Assembly (NCBI RefSeq): GCF_050389775.1
Contig: NZ_CP177144.1
Coordinates: forward strand, 2,976,001-3,040,000
DNA from: Marinibacterium sp050389775
GTDB lineage: Bacteria; Pseudomonadota; Alphaproteobacteria; Rhodobacterales; Rhodobacteraceae
Direction of reading: 5' to 3'
Length of the DNA: 64,000 nt
The translations under genes were made by a program, and so were the position numbers. Shown one piece after another: positions 55,172-63,665 of the stretch. The notes beneath the pieces are model-generated. The model was not told the DNA's origin. It worked only from the letters and a program-made list of their open reading frames with translations, and ran no database searches. How positions within the stretch are numbered: position 1 is the stretch's first letter; every line of letters begins with the position of its first letter.

Positions 55172-55942
55172 TCAGAGCCTGTCGCCGTAGATCCGGTTCA
55201 GCTTGCGCATCCCGCCGATCCAGCGGTCGTAATTCTCGGCCTTGCGCCGCATGTAGCCCAGCACCTCGGGATGCGGCAGCACCAGGAAGACCTCGTCCCG
55301 GATCGCCGCCACGCAGGCCTCGGCCACCGGCCCGGGTTCCAGCATGCCATCCTGTGCCGCCACGCCATCCTCATGGCCCTCGGTCATCGCCGTGCGCACG
55401 GCCTGCGGGCACAGCACGCTGACCTTGATGCCGTCATCGCCATGGGTCAGCGCCAGCCATTCCGCCAGCCCGACCGCCGCGTGCTTGGTCACCCCGTAGG
55501 GCGCCGAGCCCACCTGGTTGAGCAGCCCCGCCGCCGAGGCCGTGTTCAGCAGGTACCCGCCGCCGCGCTCGATCATCCGGGGCACCAGGTGCCGCGCGGC
55601 CCAGAGATGGGCCATCACGTTGACCTCCCAGATCCGCTGCCAATCGCCGTCGGGCACCTCGGCGCCGCCGGGCACCAGGATGCCCGCGTTCGAACAGAAC
55701 AGGTCGATCGGCCCGATCGCACCTTCGACCTTGTCGATCATCCCCGAAATCTCGACCTCGCGGGCCACGTTGACCTCGAAGGCCGTGCCATCGACCATCC
55801 GCGCGGTCTCTTCGGCCCCGGTCCCGTCCAGGTCGGCACAGACGATATGGCCCGCGCCTTCCTGCGCGAAACGCAGCGCCAGCGCCCGCCCGATACCGCC
55901 GGCCGCGCCGGTGATCACGATGATCTTGTCTTTCAATTCCAT
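55172..55942 (-). CDS. Short-chain dehydrogenase/reductase
   Basis: The 256-residue protein has the SDR cofactor motif TGAAGGIGRA (about 11-20), the NNAG-like CSNAGI (83-88), and catalytic Tyr149/Lys153 (YGVTK). The C-terminus MRKAENYDRWIGGMRKLN is distinctive. It follows a second SDR after four bases and an acyl-CoA ligase, so the three enzymes probably act on one acid substrate. The substrate is unknown. Confidence 0.9.
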   Translation of the reverse strand: MELKDKIIVITGAAGGIGRALALRFAQEGAGHIVCADLDGTGAEETARMVDGTAFEVNVAREVEISGMIDKVEGAIGPIDLFCSNAGILVPGGAEVPDGDWQRIWEVNVMAHLWAARHLVPRMIERGGGYLLNTASAAGLLNQVGSAPYGVTKHAAVGLAEWLALTHGDDGIKVSVLCPQAVRTAMTEGHEDGVAAQDGMLEPGPVAEACVAAIRDEVFLVLPHPEVLGYMRRKAENYDRWIGGMRKLNRIYGDRL

Positions 55943-55946
55943 AGTC

Positions 55947-56720
55947 TTACGCCCACATGTTCGACCCGCCGCACACCGTCAGCGCCTGGCCCGTCATGTA
56001 GCGCCCGGCATCCGATGCCAGGTACACCACGATCCCGGCCAGGTCTTCCGGCTCGCCCAGGCGCCGCAGCGGGATTTCGCCCTGGATCCGGTTCTCAACC
56101 TCCGGGTTGTCCCAGAGTTCCCGCGCGAATTCCGTCCGGATCAGCCCCGGGCAGATCGCGTTCACCCGGATGCCCCGAGGCCCGAATTCCATGGCAAGGT
56201 TGCGCACCAGGCCGATCAGCGCAAGCTTGGACATCCCGTAGGTGCCCAGCATCTCGGAGGGTTTGAACGCGCCGATCGACGAGGTGAAGATCATCGACCC
56301 GCCGCCACGCCCGGCCATGTCCGGTGCCACCAGCTGGGCCAGCCACAGGTTCGACTGCACATTGGCCGACATCGTCTTGTCATAGGCCGCATCCGGAATT
56401 TCCGAGGTCTTGCCGTAATATGGGTTCACCCCGGCATTGCCGACCAGGATGTCGACCGGCCCGGCCAGCGCATGGCATTGCGCCACCAGCGCCTCAAGCT
56501 GATCGCGGTATCCCACGTTGGCCGCCACGGCAAAGACCTGCGCGCCGGGCACCTCCGCCTCGATCTGCTCGCGCGCGGCCTCCAGCTGGTCGGCTTTGCG
56601 GGCCGAGATCACCACACGCGCCCCGTGATCGGCCAGGGACGTGGCCATGGCCAGCCCCATGCCCCGCGATGCCCCGGTCAGCAGGGCGACCTTGCCGGTC
56701 AGGTCAAACGATGCGCGCAT
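55947..56720 (-). CDS. Short-chain dehydrogenase/reductase
   Basis: The 257-residue protein has TGASRGMGLA (about 15-24) for NAD(P), GNAGVNP, and Tyr/Lys in YGMSKLA. It ends with the SDR sequence YMTGQALTVCGG. The ATG at 56720 follows AAGGAGGACG and lies inside the 3' end of the acyl-CoA ligase gene (17-base overlap), so they are co-translated. It resembles FabG/PhaB-type 3-oxoacyl reductases, but this cannot be decided. Confidence 0.9.
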   Translation of the reverse strand: MRASFDLTGKVALLTGASRGMGLAMATSLADHGARVVISARKADQLEAAREQIEAEVPGAQVFAVAANVGYRDQLEALVAQCHALAGPVDILVGNAGVNPYYGKTSEIPDAAYDKTMSANVQSNLWLAQLVAPDMAGRGGGSMIFTSSIGAFKPSEMLGTYGMSKLALIGLVRNLAMEFGPRGIRVNAICPGLIRTEFARELWDNPEVENRIQGEIPLRRLGEPEDLAGIVVYLASDAGRYMTGQALTVCGGSNMWA

Positions 56721-58437
56721 TGCCGCGTCCTCCTTGGCTGTCGATGAGCCCGGCCGCCAGCCGGTCGGTGCAATCCTGCCGGATCCCCCGGCGATCGAGC
56801 TTGTCGGTCGCGCCGCGGGGCAGGGGATCGCCCTGCATCCACAGGTGTTCTGGGATCTTGAAATGGGCGATATGCCCGGCCAGGAAGTCCCGCAGCGCCT
56901 CCGCCGTGGCCGTGGCCTCGGGGCGCAGCTGGACCAGCGCGCCGACGGTCTCGCCCAGCCGTTCATGCGGCAGCGGAAAGACACAGGCTTCGGCCACGTC
57001 GGGATGCTGGTGCAGGGCGCTTTCCACGTCGAGGCAGGCAATGTTCTCGCCGCCGCGGATGATGATGTTCTTGGCCCGGTCGACGATGGTGATGAACCCC
57101 TCGGCATCGATCCGGCCCAGATCGCCCGTGCGCAGCCAGCCGTCTTGCAGAACCTCGGCGGTGGCGTCGGGTTTATTTAGGTATTCCCGCATGTTGCAGG
57201 GGCTTCTTACAGTGATTTCGCCGATCTCTCCGGGCGCCACGTCACGGCCTTGGGGGCACAGGAAGCGCACGTCCTGGACCGGCGGAAACAGCCGTCCGCA
57301 GGCTCCGGGTCGGTCGACGTAATCCGGCCCGGCCATGCCGATGCCCACGGCGTTGGTTTCGGTCATGCCCCAGCCCGTGGCAATCAGCGCCTCGGGAAAG
57401 GTCTGCGCCAATTGCCCAACCTGTGCCGACGGCCTCTTGGCTCCGCCGGCGCCGATATATCCAAGCGTTTCAAGGGGATCTTGCCGGGCGCGTGCCTTGT
57501 CCATCAGGTCGGCCGACTGGGTCGGCACGCCCATGAACCGGGTGACCTTTTCGTGGCGGATCAGCCGCACGGCCTCGTCGGCATCCCATTTGTGCATCAG
57601 CACGATCCGCGCGCCGGCGGGCAGCGAAAACAGGAAAACCGGATGGGTGGCCGTGACATGAAAGAGCGGCGTGGCGACCAGGATCACCGATTGCGCCGTG
57701 TCATCTAGACCGGGATTGCGGATCTTGTGGATCGCCGATTGCAGCAGCCACGTATAGACCGCGTTGATCGCGCCGCGATGGGTCAGCACGACGCCCTTGG
57801 GATGGCCCGTCGTGCCCGAGGAATACATGATCGCAAAATCGTCGTCGGTGTCGATGGCCACGTCGGGCCAGCCGGCGCCAAGCCCGGTGGCGCGCAGATC
57901 CTCGTAGGTCTCCGGCGCGATCCCGGCGCCATCGCGCAGCCCGATCAGCTGCAGCCCCAGCTTGTCCTTCAGCGCCAGCAGCCGCGTCATCCGTGGCCCG
58001 TCGGCCAGGATCAGCGCCGGCCGGCTGTCGCGCATTGCATAATCCAGCTCGTCTTCGGTCCACCAGGCATTGACGAAGACGACGACACCGCCAATCGCGG
58101 AGATGGCCAGGAAAAGGACCAGCATTTCCGGGTAGTTGCGCATGGCAATGGCCACGCGGTCGCCGGGCGCGATGCCACGTTTCCGCAGCGCCTCGGCCAG
58201 GGCGCAGATCTCGGCGCAGAACGCGTCATAGGTCCAGCGTTCGTCGCCGTAGCTGAGGTAATCGTCAGCGCCGTTGCCATGTACCTCGCGCACGCGGATC
58301 AGCAGGTCGCGCAGATGGGCCGGCGTGTTGGCAAAGACCCGGTAATCCGATCCACGGATGCGGGCGGTGGTCGTGGCAAAGACGGGGTTGGTGGCAATCA
58401 GATGGGCGGCGGCCTCATCATGGCTCATGCTGGTCAT
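56704..58437 (-). CDS. AMP-dependent acyl-CoA synthetase (long-chain or aromatic acid type)
   Basis: The 577-residue protein is an ANL-family ligase with YSSGTTGHPKG (about 204-214), the adenylate-binding GWGMTETNA, and the C-terminal DRAKNIIIRGGENI and the terminal GATDKLDRRGIRQD in place of the usual GKxxR; the catalytic lysine there is Lys554. It activates a carboxylic acid to its CoA ester. It heads a three-gene unit with two SDRs. ATG 58437 was used; an in-frame ATG at 58428 also occurs. The upstream spacer has an AT-rich palindrome that may be its operator. Confidence 0.9.
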   Translation of the reverse strand: MTSMSHDEAAAHLIATNPVFATTTARIRGSDYRVFANTPAHLRDLLIRVREVHGNGADDYLSYGDERWTYDAFCAEICALAEALRKRGIAPGDRVAIAMRNYPEMLVLFLAISAIGGVVVFVNAWWTEDELDYAMRDSRPALILADGPRMTRLLALKDKLGLQLIGLRDGAGIAPETYEDLRATGLGAGWPDVAIDTDDDFAIMYSSGTTGHPKGVVLTHRGAINAVYTWLLQSAIHKIRNPGLDDTAQSVILVATPLFHVTATHPVFLFSLPAGARIVLMHKWDADEAVRLIRHEKVTRFMGVPTQSADLMDKARARQDPLETLGYIGAGGAKRPSAQVGQLAQTFPEALIATGWGMTETNAVGIGMAGPDYVDRPGACGRLFPPVQDVRFLCPQGRDVAPGEIGEITVRSPCNMREYLNKPDATAEVLQDGWLRTGDLGRIDAEGFITIVDRAKNIIIRGGENIACLDVESALHQHPDVAEACVFPLPHERLGETVGALVQLRPEATATAEALRDFLAGHIAHFKIPEHLWMQGDPLPRGATDKLDRRGIRQDCTDRLAAGLIDSQGGRGNARIV

Positions 58438-58661
58438 CGGGCGCGCGCCCGTGACATCAGGCTGCGATGACGCATCCCGGTTCCTCCCTTGGTATCTCTC
58501 CGGTCGCTTGGGCGACTCTGGTTGATGATGGTGAGGTTAGAGAGGAATGCCCGACCTGCCAATACCGCAGATCGAAATGCCATTTCGCAGATGCAGCGCG
58601 TCGGGCGGCATTCGGCCGATTTTCGGGTGAAACCGGGGGAAATGCCGGGTCGCGGCGGACC

Positions 58662-58680
58662 CGATATTTACATAATATCG
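58662..58680. promoter_or_regulatory. AT-rich palindrome, candidate operator
   Basis: CGATATT-TACAT-AATATCG is a perfect 7-base inverted repeat with a 5-base centre, strongly AT-rich in this GC-rich DNA. It lies upstream of the acyl-CoA ligase-SDR-SDR unit. Confidence 0.45.
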
Positions 58681-58707
58681 ATTATGAGGGAAATGCGTGG
58701 GCGACAA

Positions 58708-58727
58708 GGCGGCCCCGAAGGACCGCC
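58708..58727 (-). terminator. Candidate gcdH terminator with UUCG tetraloop
   Basis: On the minus strand GGCGGTCC-TTCG-GGGCCGCC pairs over 8 bases with one G-T wobble; the cUUCGg loop is exceptionally stable. It starts 20 bases after the gcdH stop. Only a weak T-run follows. Confidence 0.6.
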
Positions 58728-58746
58728 CCGTCAAGGATGTCAGAGA

Positions 58747-59979
58747 TCAGAAAAACGCCTGAAGCCCGGTCTGCGCGCGGCCCAGGATCAGCGCGTGCAC
58801 GTCATGGGTGCCTTCGTAGGTGTTCACGGTTTCAAGGTTCATCGTGTGGCGGATGACCTGGAATTCCAGGCTGATGCCATTGCCTCCGTGCATGTCACGC
58901 GACAGCCGCGCGATATCCAGCGCCTTGCCGCAATTGTTGCGCTTGACGATCGAGATCATCTCGGGCGCGGCCTTGGCCTCGTCCATCAGCCGGCCCACGC
59001 GCAGCGCGCCCTGCAGGCCCAGGGCGATCTCGGTCTGCATGTCGGCCAGTTTCTTCTGGAAAAGCTGGGTCTGGGCCAGTGGCTTGTTGAACTGCTTGCG
59101 GTCCAGCCCGTATTGCCGCGCGGCGGTCCAGCAGAATTCAGCCGCACCCATCGCACCCCAGGCAATGCCGTAGCGCGCGCGGTTGAGACAGCCGAACGGG
59201 CCTTTCAGCCCCTGCACATGCGGCAGCAGCGCGTCTTCGCCGACTTCGACACCATCCATCACGACCTCGCCGGTGACCGAGGCGCGCAGCGACATCTTGT
59301 TGGCGATCTTGGGCGCGGACAGGCCTTTCATGCCCTTTTCCAGGACAAAGCCGCGGATCTTGCCGCCATGGGCTTCGGACTTGGCCCAGATGACAAAGAC
59401 ATCGGCCACGGGCGCGTTCGAGATCCACATCTTCGAGCCGGTCAGCCGATAGCCACCGTCGATCTTCTCGGCGCGGGTCTTCATGCCGGCGGGGTCCGAT
59501 CCGGCGTCGGGTTCGGTCAGGCCGAAACAGCCGATCCATTCGCCGCTGGCCAGTTTCGGCAGGTATTTCCGGCGCTGTTCCTCGGAGCCGTAGGCATAGA
59601 TCGGATAGATCACCAGGCTGGATTGCACCGACATCATCGAGCGATAGCCGGAATCCACGCGCTCGACCTCGCGGGCGACCAGGCCATAGGACACATAACC
59701 CGCGCCCAGCCCGCCGTATTCCTCGGGCAAGGTCACGCCCAGCAGGCCCATTTCGCCCATCTCGGCAAAGATCGCGGGCTCGACGGTTTCGTTTTCATAG
59801 GCCTCGGTGACCCGCGTCTGCAGCTTTTCCTGGGCATAGGCCCGGGCGGAGGCGGCGATCATGCGTTCGTCTTCGGTGAGCTGGTCATCGAGGCGGAACG
59901 GGTCCGACCAGTCGAAGGAGCCCAGGTCGGGGGCGTCCTTGGCCCGCAGCGAAGGTTTCGGCGTGCTTGGCGCGTTCAT
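58747..59979 (-). CDS. gcdH: Glutaryl-CoA dehydrogenase
   Basis: The 410-residue acyl-CoA dehydrogenase has the GCDH-typical features: CFGLTEPDAGSDPAGMKT, ARYGIAWGAMGAAEFCW and the catalytic Glu389 in NTYEGTHDVHALILGRAQTG. It oxidises and decarboxylates glutaryl-CoA to crotonyl-CoA in lysine and tryptophan breakdown, passing electrons to ETF. It is divergent from a LysR regulator and has its own hairpin terminator, so it is probably monocistronic. Confidence 0.92.
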   Translation of the reverse strand: MNAPSTPKPSLRAKDAPDLGSFDWSDPFRLDDQLTEDERMIAASARAYAQEKLQTRVTEAYENETVEPAIFAEMGEMGLLGVTLPEEYGGLGAGYVSYGLVAREVERVDSGYRSMMSVQSSLVIYPIYAYGSEEQRRKYLPKLASGEWIGCFGLTEPDAGSDPAGMKTRAEKIDGGYRLTGSKMWISNAPVADVFVIWAKSEAHGGKIRGFVLEKGMKGLSAPKIANKMSLRASVTGEVVMDGVEVGEDALLPHVQGLKGPFGCLNRARYGIAWGAMGAAEFCWTAARQYGLDRKQFNKPLAQTQLFQKKLADMQTEIALGLQGALRVGRLMDEAKAAPEMISIVKRNNCGKALDIARLSRDMHGGNGISLEFQVIRHTMNLETVNTYEGTHDVHALILGRAQTGLQAFF

Positions 59980-60046
59980 CGGTGTTCTCCTGGTTTCGGT
60001 CTGCCCCCGCTCTAGCGCAGCCGGGCGGTGACAAACAGCGAGACTT

Positions 60047-60064
60047 TGTCATGCGCTTATGACA
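60047..60064. promoter_or_regulatory. LysR-type binding site in the gcdH-lysR divergent region
   Basis: TGTCAT-GCGCTT-ATGACA is a perfect 6-base inverted repeat with a 6-base centre. It contains the T-N11-A spacing of LysR-type sites (T60047, A60059). It lies 12 bases before the lysR start in the 96-base spacer, a good place for autorepression and for activating gcdH. Confidence 0.6.
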
Positions 60065-60075
60065 TTAGCTCATAG

Positions 60076-60984
60076 ATGGCCCATGCACGCAAACTTCTGC
60101 CGTCGATGTCAGCGCTGCGGATGATCGAAGCCCTGGACCGGCTGGGCAGCGCCTCGGCCGCGGCCGACGACCTGGCGCTGACCCAGGGTGCGGTCAGCCG
60201 CCAGTTGCAGGCGCTGGAGGCGCAGCTGGGCCAGGAACTGGCCCGGCGCGAAGGTCGCCGGCTGGAGCTGACGCCCCAGGCGCGGGCCTATGCGGCCGAA
60301 GTGCGCGCGGCGCTGTCGCGGGTGGCCGAGGCGACGATGCGGCTGCAGGTGGCGCCGCCGGGCGGGACGCTGACGCTGGCCATCCTGCCGGCCTTCGGAA
60401 TGCGCTGGCTGATGCCCCGCCTGCCCGATTTCGCGCGGTTGCACCCCGATATCACGATCAACATGACGACCCGGCTGGAGAGCTTTTCCTTTGCCGGCGA
60501 GTCCATCCATGCGGCGATCCGCTATGGCCGCCAGGGTGATTGGCCGGGCACCCGGGCGCTGTTGTTGAAACATGAGCACCTGCTGCCGGTGGCGGCGCCG
60601 GACCTGCTCGGCGGGCAGGCCCCCTCGCCCGCTCTGGCGGCGCGGCTGCCGCTGCTGCACATCCGCACCCGGCCCGAGGCCTGGCCCGACTGGTTCGCGG
60701 CGGCCGGGCTGGCGCGGATGTCGGACGGCGGAGGGACGATCCATGACCAGTTCTCAACCATCGCCCAGGCGGCGCGCCACGGGCTGGGCGCGGCGCTGAT
60801 GCCGGATTACCTGGTGGAACAGGAGCTGGCGACCGGCCAGCTGGTGGCGCTGGGGCCCCGGATCGAGGCCGAGGGGGGCTATTACCTGGTCTGGCCGGAG
60901 AGCCAGGCGCGCAATCCCGACCTGGTGCAGTTTCGCGATTGGCTGGCCGAGAAGGCCGAGCCGGAAGATCCGCTGCCCCGGTAG
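60076..60984 (+). CDS. LysR-family regulator, probably of gcdH
   Basis: The 302-residue protein has an N-terminal winged HTH (about 8-67: LPSMSALRMIEALDRLGS, LTQGAVSRQLQALEAQLG) and a LysR substrate-binding domain of the GcvA type. Its divergent placement with gcdH and the palindrome between them suggest that it controls glutaryl-CoA dehydrogenase, as seen in other bacteria. The inducer, perhaps a glutaryl metabolite, is inferred. Confidence 0.9.
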   Translation: MAHARKLLPSMSALRMIEALDRLGSASAAADDLALTQGAVSRQLQALEAQLGQELARREGRRLELTPQARAYAAEVRAALSRVAEATMRLQVAPPGGTLTLAILPAFGMRWLMPRLPDFARLHPDITINMTTRLESFSFAGESIHAAIRYGRQGDWPGTRALLLKHEHLLPVAAPDLLGGQAPSPALAARLPLLHIRTRPEAWPDWFAAAGLARMSDGGGTIHDQFSTIAQAARHGLGAALMPDYLVEQELATGQLVALGPRIEAEGGYYLVWPESQARNPDLVQFRDWLAEKAEPEDPLPR

Positions 60985-61399
60985 ATATTCACTTGGTGTG
61001 TGTGCGCCTGTGGCATGAGCCATTGGGGGTGCAGGTGTGGTGCCCTTGATCGGCGTCGCGCGGGTGGTGCGGGCAAGGCAGGGTATTTGGGCCAAGAAGA
61101 AGCAGGGGGACGGCGCGATGCCCCGGTTGGTGCGTGGGCGGTGGAGGTCTTTGGGCGCAGGGTGTGGAGGGGCAGCCCTTGCGGTAGCAGGGGCTGCGGA
61201 GGGGGCGCGCGGGAACGGCGCCGGTGTGGGGTGGCGCCCTGCCCCGGTCGGTAGCGGACGGCTGGTGGGTGTGGGCGCAGGGATGGAGGGGCGGCTCAGG
61301 GCGCCATATGGGGCTTGCGCGAGTGGTGCCGGTGTGGGTGGCGCCCTGCCCCGGCTGCCTGGTGCGCGGCCGGGGTGCGTGGGCGCAGGGGCTGGAGGG
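60985..61399. other. 415-base spacer with a degenerate tandem repeat between convergent genes
   Basis: No convincing gene. 61083-61108 (GGGTATTTGGGCCAAGAAG) is a degenerate tail copy, inverted, of the 66-base element. About 61110-61399 carries three rough copies of a roughly 108-base G-rich unit, listed separately. Long frames here are low-complexity Gly/Arg/Val products of the repeat. Confidence 0.55.
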
Positions 61400-61415
61400 T
61401 CAGCCCAGGGCGTAG
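61110..61415. repeat. Degenerate tandem repeat, period about 108-120 bases
   Basis: GGGCGCAGGG followed by TGGAGGG and CAGCCC/GGCTC recurs at 61153, 61273 and 61381. A second marker, GGTGTGGG-GTGGCGCCCTGCCCCGG, recurs at 61223 and 61331. The spacings (120, 108 and 108) indicate decayed tandem units. The last copy runs into the 3' end of phoB. Confidence 0.65.
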
Positions 61416-62089
61416 CCGGCGCCGCGCACGGTGCGCACGGGGTCGGCGCCGCCGTGCATCGTCAGGGCCTTGCGCAGGCGGCCGATATGGACATCGACAG
61501 TGCGCGTGTCGACATAGATGTCGCGGCCCCAGACCCGGTCGAGCAACTGCTCGCGCGACCAGACCCGGCCGGGCTTTTCCATGAAGGTCGACAGCAGGCG
61601 GAACTCGGTCGGCCCGAGCTTGAGCGGCTGTTCGGCGCGGCTGACCTTGTGGGTCTCGGCATCGAGGACGATATCGTCGAATTCCAGCCGCAGGCCGACC
61701 GTTGACGGCCGAACCCGGCGCAGCTGCGAGCGCACGCGGGCCATCAGTTCGATCACCGAATAGGGTTTGACCACGTAATCGTCGGCCCCGGTTTCCAGCC
61801 CGCGCACCTTGTCGACCTCTTCGGACCGGGCCGAGAGCATGATGATCGGGATGGTCCGGGTTTCGGGTCGGGTCTTGAGCTGGCGGCAGACCTCGATGCC
61901 CGAGGTATTGGGCATCATCCAGTCCAGCACGATGATGTCGGGGGTGTCTTCGTCGACATGCAGCAGGGCCTCGTCGCCGTTGCCGGCCCGGACCACGCGA
62001 AAGCCTTCGGCTTCGAGATTGTAGGCCAGCACTTCACGCTGGGCCAGCTCGTCTTCGACCACAAGCACCGTGGGTTGATCCGCGGACAT
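61400..62089 (-). CDS. phoB: Phosphate response regulator PhoB
   Basis: The 229-residue protein has a receiver domain (acid pair Glu12-Asp13, phospho-Asp56 in VLDWMMP) and an OmpR-type winged helix (about 130-228: LGPTEFRLLSTFME, VDVHIGRLRKAL, VRTVRGAGYAL). It activates genes for phosphate scavenging. It is last in the pstA-pstB-phoU-phoB order on the minus strand; no phoR is present within the window. Confidence 0.94.
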   Translation of the reverse strand: MSADQPTVLVVEDELAQREVLAYNLEAEGFRVVRAGNGDEALLHVDEDTPDIIVLDWMMPNTSGIEVCRQLKTRPETRTIPIIMLSARSEEVDKVRGLETGADDYVVKPYSVIELMARVRSQLRRVRPSTVGLRLEFDDIVLDAETHKVSRAEQPLKLGPTEFRLLSTFMEKPGRVWSREQLLDRVWGRDIYVDTRTVDVHIGRLRKALTMHGGADPVRTVRGAGYALG

Positions 62090-62102
62090 GGGCGTCTTTC
62101 TC

Positions 62103-62804
62103 CTAGTTTATTTCCGAGGTCACATCGGCCTTGGGCCGGGCCTCGTCAGGCCGATCGCCGGTCACCAGGTAGATGACCCATTCCGCGATCGACGTCGCAT
62201 GGTCGCCCATCCGCTCCACGTTCTTGGCAATGAAATGCATGTGCATGAAGGGGGTGATGTTGCGCGGATCTTCCATCATGAAGGTCAGGAATTCGCGGAA
62301 CAGGGCATTGTAAATCTGATCCACCTCGCGGTCGCGGTCGATCACGTCCCGGGCCAGGTCCTCGTCGCGCTGGATATAGGCATCCAGGGCGTCGTTGAGC
62401 ATGCGCTCGACCTCGCGGGCCATGCGGCGCAGCGAGGAGGTTCCGGCAGGCATCGGCGGCATGCCGGCCAGCACATGGGTGCGCTTGGCCATGTTCTTGG
62501 CATAATCGCCGATCCGTTCCAGGCTGCCCGCGATTTTCATCACGGTCAGGATCAGCCGAAGGTCGATGGCGGTGGGGGCGCGCAGGGCAATCAGGCGCGC
62601 CACCTCCTGGTTGATCAGCTCGTCGAGCTCGTCGATGGTGTAATCTTGGGCGACGATCTTGTCGGCCAGCACCGTGTCGTGCTCTTCCAGGGCCTTGGCA
62701 GAGGTTCGGATGGCTTCTTCCACAAGCCCGCCCATGCGCATGATCTGCGCCTGGATGGCTTCGAGTTCGCGGTCGTATGCCGTGGTGATATGCTGTTTCT
62801 GCAT
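62103..62804 (-). CDS. phoU: Phosphate signalling protein PhoU
   Basis: The 233-residue helical protein has the paired PhoU repeats with acidic/metal motifs: MRMGGLVEEAIRTSAKALEE, LRLILTVMKIAGSLERIGDYAKNMA and the second repeat ending HFIAKNVERMGDHATSIAEW. It links the Pst transporter to PhoR/PhoB and restrains the Pho response. It lies 13 bases before phoB and 37 bases after pstB. Confidence 0.96.
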   Translation of the reverse strand: MQKQHITTAYDRELEAIQAQIMRMGGLVEEAIRTSAKALEEHDTVLADKIVAQDYTIDELDELINQEVARLIALRAPTAIDLRLILTVMKIAGSLERIGDYAKNMAKRTHVLAGMPPMPAGTSSLRRMAREVERMLNDALDAYIQRDEDLARDVIDRDREVDQIYNALFREFLTFMMEDPRNITPFMHMHFIAKNVERMGDHATSIAEWVIYLVTGDRPDEARPKADVTSEIN

Positions 62805-62841
62805 GATCCTGAACCAATCTGCTGTCGGCGCGGGGCGCGTG

Positions 62842-63639
62842 TTACCCGATGCGGCCGGTAATGTAACTTTCCGTGCGGGGATCTTCGGGATTGGTGAAGA
62901 TCTGGCCGGTCTCGCCGAACTCGACCAGATTTCCGAGGTGGAAGAAAGCGGTTTTCTGGCTGACCCGCGCGGCCTGCTGCATCGAGTGGGTCACGATGAC
63001 CACCGAGTAGTTTTCGCGAAGCTCGTCAATGAGTTCCTCGACCTGGGCCGTCGCGATCGGATCGAGCGCCGAACAGGGCTCGTCCATCAGCAGGACCTCG
63101 GGTTCGGTGGCCACGGCACGGGCGATGCACAGGCGCTGCTGCTGGCCGCCCGACAGGCCGGTGCCCGGCGCGTGCAGGCGATCCTTGACCTCGTCCCAGA
63201 TGGCGCCGCGGCGCAGCGACTTTTCGACGATGTCGTCCAGCTCGGCCTTGTTGCGGGCCAGGCCGTGGATGCGCGGGCCATAGGCGATGTTGTCGTAGAT
63301 CGACTTGGGGAACGGGTTGGGTTTCTGGAACACCATGCCGACCTTGGCGCGCAGCTGCACCGGATCGACCTTGGGGTCATAGATGTTCTCGCCGTCGAGG
63401 TTGATGTCGCCCTTCACGCGGCAGATGTCGATCGTGTCGTTCATCCGGTTGAGGCAGCGCAGGAAGGTCGACTTGCCACAGCCCGACGGGCCGATGAAGG
63501 CGGTGACCATCTTGTCCTGGATCTCGACATCGACATCCTTGATGGCATGGGTCTCGCCGTAGAAGACCTGGACGTTGCGGGCCGAGATCTTCACTTCCCG
63601 GGCGTCCACGTCAACGCTGCTGTTGGGTGTATCGTACAT
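62842..63639 (-). CDS. pstB: Phosphate ABC transporter ATPase PstB
   Basis: The 265-residue ATPase has Walker A GPSGCGKST, the PstB-specific FQKPNPFPKSIYDNIAYGPR, signature LSGGQQQRLCIARA and Walker B VLLMDEPCSALDP. It powers phosphate import with PstSCA. The ATG at 63639 follows a GAAGGAC ribosome site; an upstream frame start lacks support. It follows pstA by 26 bases. Confidence 0.96.
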   Translation of the reverse strand: MYDTPNSSVDVDAREVKISARNVQVFYGETHAIKDVDVEIQDKMVTAFIGPSGCGKSTFLRCLNRMNDTIDICRVKGDINLDGENIYDPKVDPVQLRAKVGMVFQKPNPFPKSIYDNIAYGPRIHGLARNKAELDDIVEKSLRRGAIWDEVKDRLHAPGTGLSGGQQQRLCIARAVATEPEVLLMDEPCSALDPIATAQVEELIDELRENYSVVIVTHSMQQAARVSQKTAFFHLGNLVEFGETGQIFTNPEDPRTESYITGRIG

Positions 63640-63665
63640 GGCTTGCGGTCCTTCAGAAGAGCGGG

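Larger units (their letters stand above)
58438..58746. other. 309-base spacer: operon promoter region and gcdH terminator
   Basis: No gene is supported. It contains the 19-base palindrome at 58662-58680 and a hairpin at 58708-58727, described separately. The rest includes an A/T-rich stretch (58660-58690) that is a natural place for the acyl-CoA ligase promoter on the minus strand. Confidence 0.6.

Noticed and set aside
54702..55190. Plus-strand frame of 162 codons between the luciferase-like and SDR genes
   Set aside because: Low-complexity product that runs through the 66-base repeat; no ribosome site or family likeness.
61037..61705. Plus-strand frame of 222 codons antisense to phoB's 3' end
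   Set aside because: Gly/Ala/Arg-rich product of the tandem repeat, and it runs into the phoB antisense strand.
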